Source of the DNA: Gammaproteobacteria bacterium
Lineage (GTDB): Bacteria; Pseudomonadota; Gammaproteobacteria; Chromatiales; Chromatiaceae
Direction of reading: 5' to 3'
Assembly: GCA_024227135.1 (NCBI GenBank)
Contig: JAAELC010000080.1
Location: 1 to 43,316 of the forward strand
Length of the DNA: 43,316 nucleotides
In this document: one piece after another, positions 32,207 through 39,792 of the stretch
How the letters are laid out: each line of letters starts with the position of its first letter
Position numbering within the stretch: the first letter of the stretch is position 1
Notes under the pieces: model-generated
What the model saw: only the letters and a program-made list of their open reading frames with translations
The model's database searches: none
What the model was told of the DNA's origin: nothing
Made by a program: the position numbers and the translations under genes

Positions 32207-33316
32207 TTGAAAAGGACTTATTCAGAGACGCCTGGGAGTGGCAAGAGATCGTCATCCGCACCGCTAAAGGGAGGACATTTTTTTGACACAGCAATACTGT
32301 TTGCATCTATCTCATTGTTATTAATATTGATTATAATATTGGCACGAAACTCGCTTCGGTTGTTCACGAAAGTATTCCCAGCCACTCGAGTGGACCAACT
32401 GATTATGAACGGACAGTACCAGCAGAACGCCGAAAAGTTGAATAAACTGGCAAATCCACCAGCGAGATACAAAATTAACTCTGACTCGAGGAAGCGCTTT
32501 GCATCAAAAGTTCTGGCGCTCACGGGTATCCTTCAAACAACATTGGAAACTAACGAATTAATCGCACTTTTTGGTAAAGAACTGAGAAAATTCGTTAATT
32601 TTGATGGGATCGTGTACCAGTTACCCGAACTGGAAATAAACATTGAGCTTGGCCACCAGAGCCCCCACCACTGTGATTACCAGCTAGTTGTATCCTCCGA
32701 GGAACTGGGTGATCTGCAATTGTTCAGGTTCTACCCTTTCAAAGAGTCTGAACTGGAAATCATCGAAAATCTGATGGCGGGGCTGCTCTACCCGCTGCGC
32801 AACGCACTGCTCTACTACCGCGCGCTGCAAACGGCTTTGATCGATCCCCTCACCGGTGTCAAGAACAGAGCGACGATGGACACCGCCATCCACAGAGAGA
32901 TCGAACTGGCACGCCGCCAAGATACGACACTTTCGGTTATTCTGCTGGACATCGACCATTTCAAGCAGGTCAACGACCAATATGGGCATCTCAGCGGTGA
33001 TCAGGCGCTGAGAGCCATCGCCCAGTGCGCCAACCGTACCATTAGAGACAGCGACATGTTGTTCAGATACGGAGGTGAGGAATTTCTCGTACTCCTTACG
33101 GGCACCGACAGTGAAGGCGCTCTTCAGCTGGCAGAGCGAATCCGGGAGAATGTAGAACAGCTGAATCCCCATAAGCATGAGACGATGGCACTCACTGTCA
33201 GCCTCGGCGTCACCAGCCTGGAGCCCGATGACGATAGTAGCGCCCTGTTCCAGCGCGCAGACAAGGCGCTGTACCAGGCCAAGCAGAAGGGACGCAATCG
33301 GGTCATCGCAAACTGA
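32207..33316 (+). CDS. Membrane-anchored diguanylate cyclase (GGDEF)
   Basis: A 369-residue protein making cyclic-di-GMP. One N-terminal membrane helix (about 26-47, TAILFASISLLLILIIILAR) is followed by a sensory region of about 150 residues with no clear family. The GGDEF domain (about 205-367) has ALIDPLTGVKNRATMD, LLDIDHFKQVNDQYGH, active site RYGGEEFLVLL and inhibitory site RDSD five residues before GGEEF. All catalytic residues are present, so it should be active and feedback-inhibited. TTG 32207 is the only start that includes the membrane helix; its ribosome site (GAGAAG) is poor. AT-rich codons around the helix contrast with its neighbours. Confidence 0.9.
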   Translation: MKRTYSETPGSGKRSSSAPLKGGHFFDTAILFASISLLLILIIILARNSLRLFTKVFPATRVDQLIMNGQYQQNAEKLNKLANPPARYKINSDSRKRFASKVLALTGILQTTLETNELIALFGKELRKFVNFDGIVYQLPELEINIELGHQSPHHCDYQLVVSSEELGDLQLFRFYPFKESELEIIENLMAGLLYPLRNALLYYRALQTALIDPLTGVKNRATMDTAIHREIELARRQDTTLSVILLDIDHFKQVNDQYGHLSGDQALRAIAQCANRTIRDSDMLFRYGGEEFLVLLTGTDSEGALQLAERIRENVEQLNPHKHETMALTVSLGVTSLEPDDDSSALFQRADKALYQAKQKGRNRVIAN

Positions 33317-33466
33317 CCCCCTGGAATTCCCAGCCCGGAGCCGGTCCGGGCTACTTTCCCCAATTTTTTCCATCGAGATATACCTGAGGAGGCCGTTTCG
33401 CTCCGATCCGGCGGAAAACCCGCCGAAGAAAGCGAATACCACCGGGATTTCGGGTAGAATTCCCCC

Positions 33467-33922
33467 ATGACCTGGACAGCACACGTTACCGTAGCCGCGA
33501 TAGCAGAAGTTGATGGGCGCTTCCTGATGGTGGAAGAACAGACGGAAGACGATGGTATCGTGCTGAATCAACCTGCGGGCCATCTTGAGCCGGGAGAGAG
33601 TCTTCTGGACGCGGTGACCCGGGAAACCCTTGAGGAGACGGCACGGGCATTCACCCCCCGTGGAATCGTGGGAATATACCAATGGCGGGTGCCCCCGGAA
33701 GGCAAGACTTTTCTGCGCTGCTGCTTTCATGGAGACTGCGGCGAACAACGGACGAATCAGCCTCTCGATACCGATATACTGCGTGCCTTGTGGATGACGC
33801 CTGAAGAACTGGCAGCGCAGAAGATGCGTTTACGCAGTCCGCTGGTGATGCAATGTCTGGATGACTATCTGCTGGGTATCACCCATCCTCTCGAACTGAT
33901 CCGCTACCTCAACCATGACTAA
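33467..33922 (+). CDS. nudJ: Nudix phosphatase NudJ
   Basis: Hydrolyses nucleoside di- and triphosphates and hydroxymethylpyrimidine pyrophosphate. The complete Nudix box [22 protein letters not shown] (given here in two parts: [22 protein letters not shown]) begins near residue 38. N-terminal [19 protein letters not shown] and the C-terminal [12 protein letters not shown] fit NudJ, which lies next to mnmA in many gammaproteobacteria. The stop overlaps the mnmA start by 8 bases. Confidence 0.93.
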   Translation: MTWTAHVTVAAIAEVDGRFLMVEEQTEDDGIVLNQPAGHLEPGESLLDAVTRETLEETARAFTPRGIVGIYQWRVPPEGKTFLRCCFHGDCGEQRTNQPLDTDILRALWMTPEELAAQKMRLRSPLVMQCLDDYLLGITHPLELIRYLNHD

Positions 33923-34994
33923 AGTCATCGTCGGCCTGTCCGGTGGTGTGGATTCCTCCGTTGCCGCTCTGCTGCTGAAAAATCAGGGATATCAGGTTGA
34001 GGGGCTGTTCATGAAGAACTGGGAGGAGGATGACGAGCAAGGCTACTGTGCCGCGGCGGAGGATCTCAGCGATGCCCAGGCCGTAGCCGAACGTCTCGAA
34101 ATCCCACTGCACACCGTCAACTTTGCCACCGAATACTGGGACCGGGTATTCGAATACTTTCTGGCAGAATACAAAGCGGGACGAACACCCAATCCCGACG
34201 TTCTATGTAACAGAGAAATAAAGTTTCGGGCATTCCTGGACCACGCCCTGTCCCTTGGCGCGAAGGGAATCGCCACAGGCCACTATGCCCGCACGACCCT
34301 TGAAGACGGCACAGTTCATATGCGCCGCGCAAAAGACGAGAACAAGGACCAGACCTACTTTCTATATATGTTGGGACAATCCCAGCTCACCCCCAGTCAG
34401 TTTCCCCTGGGTGATATCGACAAAGGGGTGGTAAGGGATCTGGCCAGGCAGGCAGGTTTTCCCAATCATAAGAAAAAGGACAGCACCGGGATCTGTTTTA
34501 TCGGAGAAAGAAAGTTCCGGGATTTCCTGAGCCGGTACCTTCCAGCCACACCTGGTAGAATCGAGACTCCGGAAGGTCGATATCTCGCAGACCACCAGGG
34601 ACTGATGTACTATACACTGGGTCAGCGCAAAGGGCTGGGAATAGGCGGTCGCGCCGGTGCGACTGAAGCACCCTGGTTCGTGGTCGCTAAAGAACTCCCA
34701 GGGAACAAACTAATTGTGGCTCAGGATCACGACCATCCCTTGCTGCTGAAAACGTCACTGACAGCATCACAGCTGCATTGGGTGGCAGGTCACCCTCCCA
34801 CCGTTCCTTTAACCTGCCTGGCCCGGATCCGGCACCGCCAACCCCTGCAGCGATGCGAAATCATCGCTGTCGAAGATGACCGATGCCAGGTTCGGTTCGA
34901 GAAACAACAACGAGCCATCACTCCCGGACAGTCAGTGGTATTTTATCTGCTGGACGACTGCCTGGGTGGAGGCACGATCGATGAATCCTGGTAA
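33915..34994 (+). CDS. mnmA: tRNA-specific 2-thiouridylase MnmA
   Basis: Inserts sulfur at position 2 of the wobble uridine in Lys, Glu and Gln tRNAs. The PP-loop [15 protein letters not shown] is at about 7-21. The catalytic cysteines are in [12 protein letters not shown] and [12 protein letters not shown], and HYARTT and [12 protein letters not shown] are family-typical. Length 359, as usual. It is the second gene of nudJ-mnmA-hflD, overlapping nudJ and lying 11 bases from hflD. Confidence 0.96.
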   Translation: MTKVIVGLSGGVDSSVAALLLKNQGYQVEGLFMKNWEEDDEQGYCAAAEDLSDAQAVAERLEIPLHTVNFATEYWDRVFEYFLAEYKAGRTPNPDVLCNREIKFRAFLDHALSLGAKGIATGHYARTTLEDGTVHMRRAKDENKDQTYFLYMLGQSQLTPSQFPLGDIDKGVVRDLARQAGFPNHKKKDSTGICFIGERKFRDFLSRYLPATPGRIETPEGRYLADHQGLMYYTLGQRKGLGIGGRAGATEAPWFVVAKELPGNKLIVAQDHDHPLLLKTSLTASQLHWVAGHPPTVPLTCLARIRHRQPLQRCEIIAVEDDRCQVRFEKQQRAITPGQSVVFYLLDDCLGGGTIDESW

Positions 34995-35005
34995 TCCCGA
35001 GATCG

Positions 35006-35656
35006 ATGAAAACACAAAGAGATAAATGCATCGCCCTGTCCGGGGTCTTTCAAGCAGCGGACCTGGCGTCGAGAATCGCCCGACGTGGTATGGCAGACAG
35101 TCAGGCTATGGAATCCAGTATTTACAGCCTGTTTCAGATCAATGCCAATACTGTGGAAGCGGTCTACGGCGGGCTGCCCGGGGTCTCTCAGGGGCTGAAG
35201 ACGTTACTGGCTCAACTCAGTGGTGAAAAAAACAGGAATATCGATATGACCCGCTATGTCATATCCCTCCTGCACTTGGAACGGAAATTATCCAAACAGC
35301 CCGATTTGTTGCAGCAGCTTGGGGAGGGCATCAGCAGCACCAATGAGCGCCTCGAACACTTTCCGATGCTTCATCCCAATATTCTGGCTGGGATGGCTGA
35401 TATTTATTCCAATACCATCAGTACATTGCGACCGAGGATTATGATTCAGGGAGAACCATTGCATCTACAGAACACGGAAAACGTCAACCGAATCCGTGCG
35501 CTGCTTCTTGCGGGTATTCGCTCTGCAATGCTATGGCGCCAATGCGGGGGGAACCGGCTCCAGATACTGTTAAGCCGAAAGCGCCTGCTGGAAACAGCCC
35601 ATTACCTGCATCGTGAAATCAAAAACCTGCCGGTACGGGCACCAGCAGAATTGTAA
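35006..35656 (+). CDS. hflD: HflD (DUF489), lysogenization regulator family
   Basis: All-helical protein of 216 residues with the family motifs ALSGVFQAADLASRIARRG, ESSIYSLFQINANTVEAVYGG, RYVISLLHLERKLSK and the IRALLLAGIRSAMLWRQCGG region. In E. coli HflD destabilises phage lambda CII at the membrane. The mnmA-hflD order is conserved; purB, which usually follows, is absent and a terminator comes instead. Confidence 0.93.
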   Translation: MKTQRDKCIALSGVFQAADLASRIARRGMADSQAMESSIYSLFQINANTVEAVYGGLPGVSQGLKTLLAQLSGEKNRNIDMTRYVISLLHLERKLSKQPDLLQQLGEGISSTNERLEHFPMLHPNILAGMADIYSNTISTLRPRIMIQGEPLHLQNTENVNRIRALLLAGIRSAMLWRQCGGNRLQILLSRKRLLETAHYLHREIKNLPVRAPAEL

Positions 35657-35660
35657 TCCG

Positions 35661-35688
35661 AGGTTCCTCTCAGTCTTGAGAGGAACCT
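35661..35688. terminator. Strong hairpin between convergent genes
   Basis: AGGTTCCTCTC and GAGAGGAACCT form a perfect 11-bp stem with a 6-base loop, starting four bases after the hflD stop and ending 24 bases before the stop of the opposing small gene. There is no long U tract on either strand, but the position suits a bidirectional terminator. Confidence 0.7.
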
Positions 35689-35712
35689 GTAAAACGAAGT
35701 TTCAAGCAAATC

Positions 35713-35904
35713 TTAGTGGGCGCAACGATTATCTAACGGCATTGCGGAATGATGTCTGAACAATTTCGACAATCGCTTGCCTACAGTTCTAAAGAAATCA
35801 GCAAATACTTTGTTACGCTCTCTGTGAGCTACCTGAATATAATAATCTACGTCAACACGGCCATAATCATTAAAATGTATGTCCTTGTATGTATATTTTT
35901 CCAC
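35713..35904 (-). CDS. Small basic protein, possibly DUF1127-like
   Basis: A 63-residue product if read from GTG 35904, which has AGG seven bases upstream; TTG 35985 would extend it to 90 residues through more GC-rich, less protein-like sequence. The tail VDVDYYIQVAHRERNKVFAD followed by FFRTVGKRLSKLFRHH is basic and amphipathic, recalling the small proteins annotated DUF1127, though the usual late RDIGL motif is absent. The gene is AT-rich compared with its neighbours. It is divergent from the GcvA-like LysR gene and has its own sigma-70 promoter, so LysR control is likely (inference). Confidence 0.6.
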   Translation of the reverse strand: MEKYTYKDIHFNDYGRVDVDYYIQVAHRERNKVFADFFRTVGKRLSKLFRHHSAMPLDNRCAH

Positions 35905-36038
35905 AACACTACCTATAAATAATTCAACAAATTGTTCTACTAAAACCCGGCAATCACTTCCCGCCGGCACTCGCAGGATCGGCAAAATTTCTCAAATAAA
36001 ACTTTTACTTACTACTCGTACAATCTCCGCTTGTGTAT

Positions 36039-36066
36039 ATATTAATCATCCACTACGATAGTACAA
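36039..36066 (-). promoter_or_regulatory. Sigma-70 promoter for the small divergent gene
   Basis: On the minus strand TTGTAC (36066-36061) and TAATAT (36044-36039) are separated by 16 bases, close to consensus. Transcription would begin near 36032, leaving a leader of about 128 bases to GTG 35904 or 47 to TTG 35985. It lies in the AT-rich LysR divergent region. Confidence 0.5.
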
Positions 36067-36119
36067 ACGATTCTTTTTCACGAAACAGTTGAATTATATT
36101 CATCAAAAAGGAGCTAAAG

Positions 36120-37043
36120 ATCAGACGCCTGCCGCCGCTAAACAGCTTGCGAAGTTTTGAAGCAGCCGCCCGTCACAGCAGCTTCAATCAGGCCGCCCAG
36201 TCCCTGCACGTAACCCCCTCCGCAATCAGCCATCAGATTAAATCCCTGGAAGCGTTTCTTAAAACGACACTCTTCACCAGAATAAACCGCCAGGTCATTC
36301 TCACCGCGGCAGGAGAGAAATACCTGGCATCCATCGAGCATGCACTGGAGGAGATCGAAACCGCGACCCGACGGTTGATGGCACGTCCCAATGTCAGTAC
36401 CGTCAATATCGATGTCGCCCCGGCATTTCTTACCCGATGGCTGATTCCCAGAATCAGCGCATTCAAGGAACAACACCCTGATGTGGAACTGCGCTTGAGT
36501 GCCACTAATGCCCGGGTGGATTTCAACCAGTCAGATACGGACATGGCGATCTATCTGGGGCAGAATGAATGGGAGGACACCGAAGCACACTACCTGAGAG
36601 GGGTTTCCATGGTCATGGTGTGCAGCCCTCGTCTTCTGGAGCAGGAAACGCCCCTCGAATCACCGGCGGACTTGAAAAATCACTGCCTGCTGCACATTAC
36701 CAGTCGCAGCGGGGAGTGGAGTGAGTTGCTCGAAAATCTGGGTATCACGGAGGGTCCCGCTGACGATGGCCAGACCTTCTCCAGTACCGCACTGGCGATC
36801 AGCGCCGCCGTGGAAGGTATTGGCATAGCGCTCACGGACCGGGGGCTGGTCGAGCACGAACTGCACTACGGTTTGCTGACGATACCCTTCAAACTGGATT
36901 TGAACTCAGACCGGGCGTTTTATCTTGCTTATCAAAAAAACCGGAAAATGACCTACGGCATGAAAGCTTTCCACGACTGGATCGTCCAGCAGATCGAACT
37001 GGAGAAGAAGGCCCGACCACCACTGGGTAGAGTAATATCCTGA
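36120..37043 (+). CDS. LysR-family regulator, GcvA-like, with apparent ATC start
   Basis: LysR-type transcription factor. From codon 2 the product reads RRLPPLNSLRSFEAAARHSS, the classic GcvA-type N-terminus, then the winged-helix HVTPSAISHQIKSLE and an effector domain ending near residue 295. No ATG, GTG or TTG opens this sequence: the frame closes at TGA 36090, and the first standard start is TTG 36147, which would remove the first nine residues and truncate the helix-turn-helix domain. AAGGAG (36108-36113) lies six bases before ATC 36120, placing it exactly as a start codon. The gene may initiate at ATC or carry a start-codon mutation. It probably controls the divergent small gene. Confidence 0.85.
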   Translation: MRRLPPLNSLRSFEAAARHSSFNQAAQSLHVTPSAISHQIKSLEAFLKTTLFTRINRQVILTAAGEKYLASIEHALEEIETATRRLMARPNVSTVNIDVAPAFLTRWLIPRISAFKEQHPDVELRLSATNARVDFNQSDTDMAIYLGQNEWEDTEAHYLRGVSMVMVCSPRLLEQETPLESPADLKNHCLLHITSRSGEWSELLENLGITEGPADDGQTFSSTALAISAAVEGIGIALTDRGLVEHELHYGLLTIPFKLDLNSDRAFYLAYQKNRKMTYGMKAFHDWIVQQIELEKKARPPLGRVIS

Positions 37044-37168
37044 TACCACCCCGACTGAGGGGCAGTCCTGTCTTCGTCTGATATTTTTATCCGCAGATTT
37101 CAACGCCAGACTTCCCCACAGGTAAACCCATGCACCGCCCTTGCGTTCCCGGCTTTCTCAGGGCACCA

Positions 37169-37663
37169 CTACTCCTGAATCGAGCGGATATGCTCCACCA
37201 GCTTCAGTATATGTGCCTGGACGGTCTGTTCACCACCTTCATCACCGTATCGCAATGCGTGGTCCTTCAAATACCTGATACCCCATACCGGCATGGTGCG
37301 ATTACCGTGTGCATAGAATGCCTCCCTCCCATCAATCATTTTGTAGACCTTCTCGGTGGGAAAATGCCCCTGGTGCCTCCTCGCTAGTGTAGTCAGGTCT
37401 GAAGGTTTTACAGTGAGGATGGACGCCATGCTCCCTTCCCCTTTTCCATCGAGCCCGTGGCAGGATGCACAAGAGATGCGGTATTCCTCGGCTTCGGTTG
37501 TTTTCTCCCCGGCAACCACGGCACCAACCGCACAGCCTATCCACAAAAAACCGGCCAGACAGGTTCGAGTTAAATTCAGCCGGGCACCACGAGACCGGTT
37601 CATCGCCACTGCTTTTCCCGGGAAATGGCAATGTCCCGCTGGTATAAGAAAATTTGAAAGCAT
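37169..37663 (-). CDS. Exported cytochrome c, class I-like
   Basis: Periplasmic monohaem c-type cytochrome of 164 residues with haem-binding CASCHG at about 65-70 and a probable Met ligand in RTMPVWGIRY. A hydrophobic segment (about 35-51, AGFLWIGCAVGAVVAGE) serves as signal or anchor. ATG 37663 is chosen because GGAGAGG lies five bases upstream; ATG 37606 would give a more ordinary signal peptide. The partner enzyme is not in the window. It lies 31 bases after the NRDE gene on the same strand. Confidence 0.82.
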   Translation of the reverse strand: MLSNFLIPAGHCHFPGKAVAMNRSRGARLNLTRTCLAGFLWIGCAVGAVVAGEKTTEAEEYRISCASCHGLDGKGEGSMASILTVKPSDLTTLARRHQGHFPTEKVYKMIDGREAFYAHGNRTMPVWGIRYLKDHALRYGDEGGEQTVQAHILKLVEHIRSIQE

Positions 37664-37694
37664 TGAGGCCTCTCCTTTCTGGCGTGAATTACTC

Positions 37695-38456
37695 TTATAA
37701 TTCGACTTGGTAGTAGCCATTATGACCGGAGGCATGAGAAGCGAACAACCACTCGATAGCAATATCAGCCATTCGGTGAGGCGCTGGTAGCGCAATCAGA
37801 GAGCTTGAAAGGGTTGCGAAGTCACCATCCGATAAAGTCATGGCGCTCCGCGGCCCCGAATCGGGATCAAATTGACGATCTCTCATCAACGCCTTCCAGA
37901 TGTTCCAGCCATCCCTCGCATCCGGGTCCGGCGGTTCTGCTTTTTGAAATCGAGGTAAGTAACGCCCTATACGATCCGAACAACGGTCATTCAGATCCCG
38001 ATCGGTCAGCATGGAGAGCCCTTCGGGCACCCTTTCACACAGAATCCCATCTCTCGATTCTCCGCCGGTATTGGAAAGCCAGTAGGCATCGGACGGATCG
38101 GCAATGATGAGATTAAATCCCCGATAGTCCAGAGACTCCAGCTGGGACAATCCAGCTGCCGCAGCGTTCGCATCCGGATAGCCCAGGGCGTTGAGAATCA
38201 ACTCGCCACGACTGCGTTTTTCGGAGTCAGGTCCCAGCGTACCTGTACGGTTGGTTACTGCCGCCACCACACCATGGTCGTTCACTCCCAGCCAGCTGCC
38301 ACGACCCAGCTGGTCCAAGCCAGCTACCACACCAGGGTATTCCGGCCAATGCCGGCCGGGGCGCAACCAGTGGCGATCCCGCATCTCATCCCGGTTAGTG
38401 GCCATCAGTAACGGCCATCGGTGACCAGGGCGCCGCAGCATGACAATGGTACACAT
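37695..38456 (-). CDS. NRDE/TANGO2-family protein
   Basis: A 253-residue protein beginning with MCTI and the family motif LLMATNRDEMRDR, in which the Cys at position 2 is expected to be an N-terminal nucleophile. GRGSWLGVNDHGVVAAVTNR and SRGELILNALG are also conserved. Eukaryotic TANGO2 is linked to lipid or haem handling; the bacterial role is unsettled. A 232-base gap separates it from the AttH-like gene. Confidence 0.88.
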   Translation of the reverse strand: MCTIVMLRRPGHRWPLLMATNRDEMRDRHWLRPGRHWPEYPGVVAGLDQLGRGSWLGVNDHGVVAAVTNRTGTLGPDSEKRSRGELILNALGYPDANAAAAGLSQLESLDYRGFNLIIADPSDAYWLSNTGGESRDGILCERVPEGLSMLTDRDLNDRCSDRIGRYLPRFQKAEPPDPDARDGWNIWKALMRDRQFDPDSGPRSAMTLSDGDFATLSSSLIALPAPHRMADIAIEWLFASHASGHNGYYQVEL

Positions 38457-38600
38457 AGGACTTGTCTCATCAATCCGGCTTTATATCTGCTCACTCCCCG
38501 GAAACTACCCCCCATGGGAGGCACGTGAAGGAAGTATCTCTGGCAGGGATGCCAAAGCCAAGTCTACAGGGAAGCTTTTACGGCGTCTTCCGGAACAGAT

Positions 38601-38613
38601 CGCCCCTGGGGCG
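38601..38613. repeat. Perfect 13-bp palindrome
   Basis: CGCCCC-T-GGGGCG in the 232-base gap upstream of the NRDE gene. It could be an operator or part of a terminator for the AttH-like gene; the gap is otherwise empty. Confidence 0.3.
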
Positions 38614-38688
38614 TGAGTAGATACCCCGCTTTTAGAGTTTGCCGGACTCGTAAACAGCGTCGCTCCTGCATGATGATCTACCTGAGAC

Positions 38689-39789
38689 TCAATACCCTGT
38701 CATCTCCAGATAACCTCTGCCAGCGGGACGCCCTTCAGCGAACACGTCTACCGCACCCTCCCAATAGGTCACACTGAGATCCATCTCCTGATCATCCATC
38801 ACGGCGGTGACCAGAAAGGTCTGATTCAGAGGCCTGACCGTCAGCTTCCAGGAAATGGGGTAACGGGCACCTGACGGGCTGGTCCACCAACGCTCGGGGG
38901 CCAGGTTCAAATCACTCGGTCCGAGCACCGATACTGCGCCATCGGCATGCATCATGGTACCCGCACTCTGGGGGGCGGATTCACCGGAGTCCATTCGCAA
39001 TTGATAGTACATAAGATCCACACCCTCATTCAGCTGCAGGGAGAACCAGTCCCAACCCACCTGGTCTTTGCCCAGCGCACTGGTTCCCCACTCCCGGTCC
39101 AGCCAGGACAGCCCGCTTACCCGGTAATGGTGTTCATCCACGGAGAGCATACCCCGGGTCTCCATGCGTGGAATCGAGTAGTAGTACGAAGCGTTACCCG
39201 ATGCTGCTCCTTTCTGGCTCAACCCTTCCTTGCCCTGCAGCATAGGCGCCCGAACCGGATTGAACTGCAACTGCAAGCCCAACTCCTTGCCATCGAGCAT
39301 CAGCTGCCAGGGAAAACCACCCTCTGTGCCTTCGAGTCGCCAATCCTCCAGCCATATCCGAAAAGGTTCCGCTGAGGCCCCAGCCAGGCCCAATGCACCC
39401 CGTGCCAGGCGCTCTTCCGCGTAATGTTGCCCCGCCGACGGATCGGAGATGGCGGTATGTGCCATCCAGAGGTGATCCGTGGCCCATCGGGATTTTCGGT
39501 GCTCATCGGTGGACGGTGCCAGTTGAAACCGAAAGAAGGTAACCTGAAAACCGAACCGGCGTCCCTCCTCTGTATACAGATTGCCGGTGATATACCACCA
39601 CTCGCTGCGATAACCCGGGTGTACACCGTGATCCCGGGGAAACTCAAACGTTCGGGGCTTATAAGCCCGCTGAAACCCTTCGGCTGCGTCTCCCCCCAGC
39701 AGACCGGAAACCGGCACAACATCGGTCTGGACCGGCTCAGGTGAACAACCCGTCAGCAGTAGCCCCATCAAGACCAGCCATCTCAACAC
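38689..39789 (-). CDS. Lipocalin-like lipoprotein, AttH/carotenoid-hydratase family
   Basis: Predicted lipoprotein (lipobox LLTGC, Cys15) of 366 residues. The two-part lipocalin-like family is recognisable from PRDHGVHPGYRSEWWYITGN, FFRFQL, DHLWMAHTAISD and the second-half GLSWLDREWGTSALGKDQVGWDWFSLQL (shown in pieces: WLDREWG, GWDWFSLQL). Such AttH proteins are encoded with AttEFG ABC systems, as here. The start is three bases after the permease stop, so the genes are one operon. Probably moves or receives a hydrophobic ligand outside the inner membrane (inference). Confidence 0.88.
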   Translation of the reverse strand: MLRWLVLMGLLLTGCSPEPVQTDVVPVSGLLGGDAAEGFQRAYKPRTFEFPRDHGVHPGYRSEWWYITGNLYTEEGRRFGFQVTFFRFQLAPSTDEHRKSRWATDHLWMAHTAISDPSAGQHYAEERLARGALGLAGASAEPFRIWLEDWRLEGTEGGFPWQLMLDGKELGLQLQFNPVRAPMLQGKEGLSQKGAASGNASYYYSIPRMETRGMLSVDEHHYRVSGLSWLDREWGTSALGKDQVGWDWFSLQLNEGVDLMYYQLRMDSGESAPQSAGTMMHADGAVSVLGPSDLNLAPERWWTSPSGARYPISWKLTVRPLNQTFLVTAVMDDQEMDLSVTYWEGAVDVFAEGRPAGRGYLEMTGY

Positions 39790-39792
39790 CTG

